Made by a program: the position numbers and the translations under genes. Under the pieces are notes generated by a model, which was not told the origin of the DNA, searched no databases, and saw nothing but the letters and a program-made list of their open reading frames with translations. From Burkholderiales bacterium (GTDB lineage: Bacteria > Pseudomonadota > Gammaproteobacteria > Burkholderiales > Burkholderiaceae_F), in NCBI GenBank assembly GCA_021205255.1, contig JAJPXW010000332.1, positions 1 to 24,060 of the forward strand: a DNA stretch of 24,060 nt, read 5' to 3'. Below, piece by piece: positions 21,327 through 24,060 of the stretch; the first letter of the stretch is position 1; each line of letters begins with the position of its first letter.

Positions 21327-22643
21327 ATGCTGAGACGAATGCTACTAGGGACGGCTATTTCTGTTTCTCTGTCCCTTATTCCAGGACTAACCTTTGCACA
21401 GTCCATGTCATCGACCGCTGCTGAAAGAGCTATTCCATATAGCAAGAGACCAGAGGTCGCCCGTTTTATACAAGACGTATCCAAAAGACGAGGTCTACCT
21501 GAAGAATGGGTAGTCGAGGTGTTGGACCAAGCCACCTATCAGCCGAAAATCGAACGGTTAATGTCGCCCCGTACTAAGTTGCCCCCTGGCGAAAAGTCCT
21601 TAATGAAAGACTGGGAAAGGTATAGAGCAATGTTTCTAGGCGAACACCGTCTTAAAACCGGTACTAATTTCTGGAAAGAAAACCAGCAATGGCTAGATAA
21701 GGCTAAAGAGATTTACGGCGTAGACCCAGCGGTCATCGTAGCTATAGTTGGTGTAGAAACGGCCTATGGAGAGAACAAAGGCTCTTGGAAAGTGCTCGAT
21801 GCCTTAGTTACCTTAAGCTTCGACTACAAGCGTAGAGCTGATTTCTTCAAGAAAGAACTTGAGGAATTCCTCGTAATGTTAAATAAGAACAATCTTCATC
21901 CAGGCGAAGTTGTAGGCTCTTTTGCCGGTGCAGTAGGCTTGCCGCAATTTATGCCGAGCTCTATACGTCATTATGGCGTGGACTTTGACGGAGACGGCAA
22001 AATTGATCTAACTAATTCGATTCCAGATACGATTGGATCGATTGCCAACTATCTATCCAAAGCTAATTGGCAGCAAGGTCTCCCTATGCTTATTGAAGCG
22101 GAGATTACGCCGGAACACAATCGCCGATTCGGTGGTGGAGTTCTACCGAAATACACACTGAAGTCTCTTGAAGATAACGGTGTTAAACCAACTGTGAAGG
22201 AGCGCTCTTATCCAGAAAGCATTAAAGCATGGGTTGTCGACTTCCCCTACTACATTCCAGGAACCATGAAAGTAGACAGGTTCTACCGCGTCGGCACAAG
22301 AAATTTCTCTTCGGTGCTTAGATATAACAATAGCTATTTCTATGCGGGTGCGGTTGCGGAGTTGGCTACGGCTATTGCTTCGAGAATGAACGAGCCTGGA
22401 TTAATAGAAGGATCCCTTTTGTTAATACCAAAACATCAAAACACACAAGTCGCTTCCGTTAATCCATCGGAGACTAAGCACGTAGCCCAGTCAAAGGCTG
22501 CAAAAGCAAAAGCGACACCAACAAAAACCCATAAGAACACTAGAAAGGCTACCGAACCAGCATCGCCTCCAAAGGAAAAACAACCTGAACCGGAAGCCTA
22601 TCAAGGCAATGTTATTAAGGAGACAGTTGTTCCTAAGGAATAA
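21327..22643 (+). CDS. mltB: MltB-family lytic murein transglycosylase
   Basis: Cleaves the MurNAc-GlcNAc bond of peptidoglycan with 1,6-anhydro ring formation, in the periplasm. The 438-residue product has a signal peptide (MLRRMLLGTAISVSLSLIPGLTFA) with no lipobox Cys, so it is probably soluble rather than a lipoprotein like E. coli MltB. The catalytic domain (about 45-370) has VGVETAYGENKG (141-152) with catalytic E144, SFAGAVGLPQFMPSSIRHYGVDFDGDGKIDL (198-228) including an EF-hand-like DFDGDGKIDL, and NAxYL-like SIANYLSKANWQQG. About 68 C-terminal residues are a Lys/Ala/Thr/Pro-rich tail (KAAKAKATPTKTHKNTRKA, then an acidic EKQPEPE segment) not found in E. coli MltB. An AAGGAG supports ATG 21327. 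It faces the next gene with eight bases between the stops. Confidence 0.93.
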   Translation: MLRRMLLGTAISVSLSLIPGLTFAQSMSSTAAERAIPYSKRPEVARFIQDVSKRRGLPEEWVVEVLDQATYQPKIERLMSPRTKLPPGEKSLMKDWERYRAMFLGEHRLKTGTNFWKENQQWLDKAKEIYGVDPAVIVAIVGVETAYGENKGSWKVLDALVTLSFDYKRRADFFKKELEEFLVMLNKNNLHPGEVVGSFAGAVGLPQFMPSSIRHYGVDFDGDGKIDLTNSIPDTIGSIANYLSKANWQQGLPMLIEAEITPEHNRRFGGGVLPKYTLKSLEDNGVKPTVKERSYPESIKAWVVDFPYYIPGTMKVDRFYRVGTRNFSSVLRYNNSYFYAGAVAELATAIASRMNEPGLIEGSLLLIPKHQNTQVASVNPSETKHVAQSKAAKAKATPTKTHKNTRKATEPASPPKEKQPEPEAYQGNVIKETVVPKE

Positions 22644-22651
22644 ATTTCTAT

Positions 22652-23371
22652 TTATGGTTTAGCGGAAGTTATCTTTCCGCTAAACGTTCCTATCCCCGAT
22701 ACTCCACCTTCAAATGTCTCATCCGGTTCAATAGGACCTGATCCAGCTGGTGAGCCTGAATAAATAAGGTCACCAGCCGTCAATTGAAAATTCTTGGAAA
22801 GCTCGTTAATAATCTCTGGTATTTTCCAGATCATAGTCCGGGTGTTTCCTCTCTGGCGAACAGTATTGTTCACATAAAGCCAGAGTTCGGCGTTATCCAT
22901 GTCCGGCGCCCTGAACTTTTCCCTCACTTCAGTAATAAGGGCTGCTCTATCAAATCCTTTAGCGAGTTCCCAGGGCTGACGGTTTGCCCTTAATTCATTT
23001 TGCCAATCACGTTTAGTGAAATCGAGTCCAGCGGCATAACCAAATATATAGTCTTCGGCTTCTTCAACGGAAATTTCACCAGTTGAAGGGGCTGTTTTGC
23101 CAATTGCAATAACTAATTCGACTTCCAAGCAAAGGCTTTTAGTATTTCTAGCGTATGGAATATCTACCGATTTGCCTTCCTTACAGACAACTAGACAATC
23201 GGCTGGCTTAGCAAAAAAGAATGGCCGCTCCCTCCCCTCAGTTCCTACTTCCGCAGCATGTTCTGCGTAGTTAGCGCCTATGCAATAAACTCGATGAACC
23301 GGGAAATACTTATCTTTTTCACCCCAGACAGGGACGGCCGGAGTGCATGCAGAAGCAAAAACAAATGGCAT
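22652..23371 (-). CDS. Fumarylacetoacetate hydrolase-family protein (fumarylpyruvate hydrolase-like)
   Basis: A 239-residue cytosolic metal-dependent hydrolase of the FAH superfamily. HRVYCIGANYAEHAAEVG (26-43) and RPFFFAKPADCLVV (49-62) are the signature of the small single-domain group that includes fumarylpyruvate hydrolase (NagK) and YcgM. Metal ligands are visible as E83 and E85 in LEVELVIAIG (82-91) and D117 in GLDFTKRDWQ (115-124). PWELAKGFDRAALI (133-146) and GDLIYSGSPAGSGPIEPDE complete the active site. The substrate cannot be fixed; hydrolysis of fumarylpyruvate/acylpyruvates or oxaloacetate decarboxylation are family possibilities. It starts at ATG 23371, eight bases after the DUF2939 gene, with AGG seven bases upstream, so the two are co-transcribed. 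A perfect hairpin overlaps its last codons. Confidence 0.88.
   Translation of the reverse strand: MPFVFASACTPAVPVWGEKDKYFPVHRVYCIGANYAEHAAEVGTEGRERPFFFAKPADCLVVCKEGKSVDIPYARNTKSLCLEVELVIAIGKTAPSTGEISVEEAEDYIFGYAAGLDFTKRDWQNELRANRQPWELAKGFDRAALITEVREKFRAPDMDNAELWLYVNNTVRQRGNTRTMIWKIPEIINELSKNFQLTAGDLIYSGSPAGSGPIEPDETFEGGVSGIGTFSGKITSAKP
22657..22685. terminator. Hairpin at the convergent mltB / FAH-family gene ends
   Basis: GTTTAGCGGAA (22657-22667) and TTCCGCTAAAC (22675-22685) form a perfect 11-bp stem with a seven-base loop. It starts 14 bases after the mltB stop and lies inside the last codons of the opposing gene. No U-tract follows on either strand, so it is a candidate bidirectional terminator or RNA 3'-end stabiliser rather than a classic one. 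Confidence 0.55.
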
Positions 23372-23379
23372 ATTGAAAC

Positions 23380-23958
23380 CTAAAAACCTAGTGGTAGAAG
23401 AATGTTTATGATTTTCCAGCCAAGGAATCCTTCGCGGTGGAGCTGAATTGTAACGGTTTGAGCACTAGAAGCCGTATCTGAAATTTTTATAAAGAACTGA
23501 CTTAAATTAGCTCCATAGCCATCCGAAAGAATTAATTCCGACTTCCCTTTTCCCGACTCAATTTTCGTTGCTCCTTCCTTAACTAAGTCTTTTAGTTCCT
23601 TTCCAGCTATCTTTGAGGTATAGGCCTGATTAAGCAAATCGGCGATACCTTGAGGATTCACAATTCTATTTATAAGTAGCACAGCTTCCTCATTGGCTAG
23701 TGCTTGAGCTTCTTGATCACTAGATTTACCCAGAGCGTCAAATTTAATGGCAATCTGGTTTTTCATTTGCTCTACGAGATTGAGACGAACTTGCTCAAAG
23801 TCAACATACTGGGAAATTTGGAATCCGTTATCCGCCAATGCGTCTTCTCGAATTTGGCGCACTACCCACCATGGACTGAAATAGCCACCGAGCACAAAAC
23901 CCAACAGGACTAGCGCCAAAATTGTCCAGCTCCAAAATCTAGGGCTACGCAGCCACAT
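23380..23958 (-). CDS. DUF2939-like membrane-anchored protein
   Basis: A 192-residue protein with an N-terminal transmembrane anchor (SWTILALVLLGFVLGGYF, about 9-26) and a predicted periplasmic domain. The segment after the anchor, FSPWWVVRQIREDALADNGFQISQYVDFEQVRLNLVEQM, matches the YxSPYxxxxxIxxAxxxxDxxxxxxYVDFxxVRxxLK pattern I associate with DUF2939 proteins of Proteobacteria, whose role is unknown. The C-terminal half (ADLLNQAY, KGKSELILSDGYGANLSQFFIKIS, EGFLGWKIINILLPLGF) also fits, including the closing hydrophobic strand. A frame from ATG 23970 is four residues longer, but GGAGG lies five bases before the ATG at 23958. It is the first gene of a two-gene unit with the FAH-family enzyme, eight bases downstream. 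Confidence 0.75.
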   Translation of the reverse strand: MWLRSPRFWSWTILALVLLGFVLGGYFSPWWVVRQIREDALADNGFQISQYVDFEQVRLNLVEQMKNQIAIKFDALGKSSDQEAQALANEEAVLLINRIVNPQGIADLLNQAYTSKIAGKELKDLVKEGATKIESGKGKSELILSDGYGANLSQFFIKISDTASSAQTVTIQLHREGFLGWKIINILLPLGF

Positions 23959-23963
23959 AGTTT

Positions 23964-23968
23964 CCTCC
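23964..23968 (-). promoter_or_regulatory. Ribosome-binding site fixing the DUF2939 start
   Basis: GGAGG on the minus strand, five bases before the ATG at 23958. The longer frame would place this Shine-Dalgarno sequence inside its own second and third codons. Confidence 0.75.
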
Positions 23969-24060
23969 ATAACTTTGTGCCAATAGTAGCCAAGTTATTT
24001 CATCAAAAAGATCTGGAAGTGTCTTCTTGGGAATATAAAACTCGTGTTAATCCTTAATAC

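Noticed and set aside
21242..21535. 97-codon minus-strand open frame over the start of mltB
   Set aside because: It overlaps the mltB signal peptide and N-terminal coding region, with no family resemblance or ribosome-binding site.
1..24060. CRISPR array, insertion sequence, prophage or defence system
   Set aside because: No regularly spaced repeats, no transposase or integrase-like proteins, no flanking target duplications; all large genes are housekeeping or common metabolic families.

Overview
The window reads as ordinary chromosomal DNA of a Gram-negative betaproteobacterium. The gene order frr-uppS-cdsA-dxr-rseP-bamA-skp-lpxD-fabZ-lpxA-lpxB-rnhB-RNA methyltransferase, followed by a ppsR/ppsA divergent pair, is the Burkholderiales arrangement. 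The moderate GC (about mid-40s percent by eye, not counted) and the protein style suggest a host-associated, Sutterellaceae-like member (Parasutterella/Turicimonas type). That genus-level guess is inference only.

Layout. Bases 1-132 hold the possible tail of an upstream gene and the smpB leader. smpB (133-585, +) faces an MdtG-like MFS exporter (615-1823, -). Next come a YqhD-type iron alcohol dehydrogenase (2144-3313, -), a possible 53-residue small ORF (3333-3494, +), an unrecognised gene with a suspicious N-terminal reading frame (3615-4148, -), a short NfeD-family membrane protein (4242-4667, -) and PEP synthase ppsA (4737-7154, -). ppsR (7246-8130, +), the regulator of PEP synthase, is divergent from ppsA. 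From 20893 down to 8189 runs one dense minus-strand envelope block: ribosome recycling (frr), undecaprenyl-PP synthesis (uppS), CDP-DAG synthesis (cdsA), MEP-pathway isoprenoid synthesis (dxr), envelope stress proteolysis (rseP), outer-membrane protein assembly (bamA, skp), lipid A synthesis (lpxD, fabZ, lpxA, lpxB), then rnhB and an RNA methyltransferase. A strong hairpin between skp and lpxD divides it into two transcriptional segments. The last part has an MltB-type lytic transglycosylase (21327-22643, +) facing a two-gene minus unit: a fumarylacetoacetate-hydrolase-family enzyme and a DUF2939-like membrane-anchored protein.

How it works together. The large block couples isoprenoid supply (Dxr to UppS), phospholipid precursor (CdsA), lipid A assembly (LpxD/LpxA/LpxB, with FabZ beside them on the hydroxyacyl-ACP branch point) and outer-membrane protein insertion (BamA/Skp) under RseP-type stress control. 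PpsR should switch PpsA by reversible phosphorylation of a Thr two residues before the catalytic His; both residues are visible at the E. coli positions 419 and 421.

I do not see a CRISPR array, insertion sequence, prophage, tRNA or rRNA, nor a convincing new multi-gene system. The points most worth a second look are small: a probable pair of compensating frameshifts at the start of the unknown 3615-4148 gene; an unannotated 53-codon ORF ending just before a bidirectional terminator; a 76-codon start-less open frame upstream of frr; a perfect 15-bp hairpin just in front of the NfeD gene; and the loss of pyrH from its usual place upstream of frr. Several starts were moved inward from the longest frame because a clear Shine-Dalgarno sequence or the family length supports the shorter protein.
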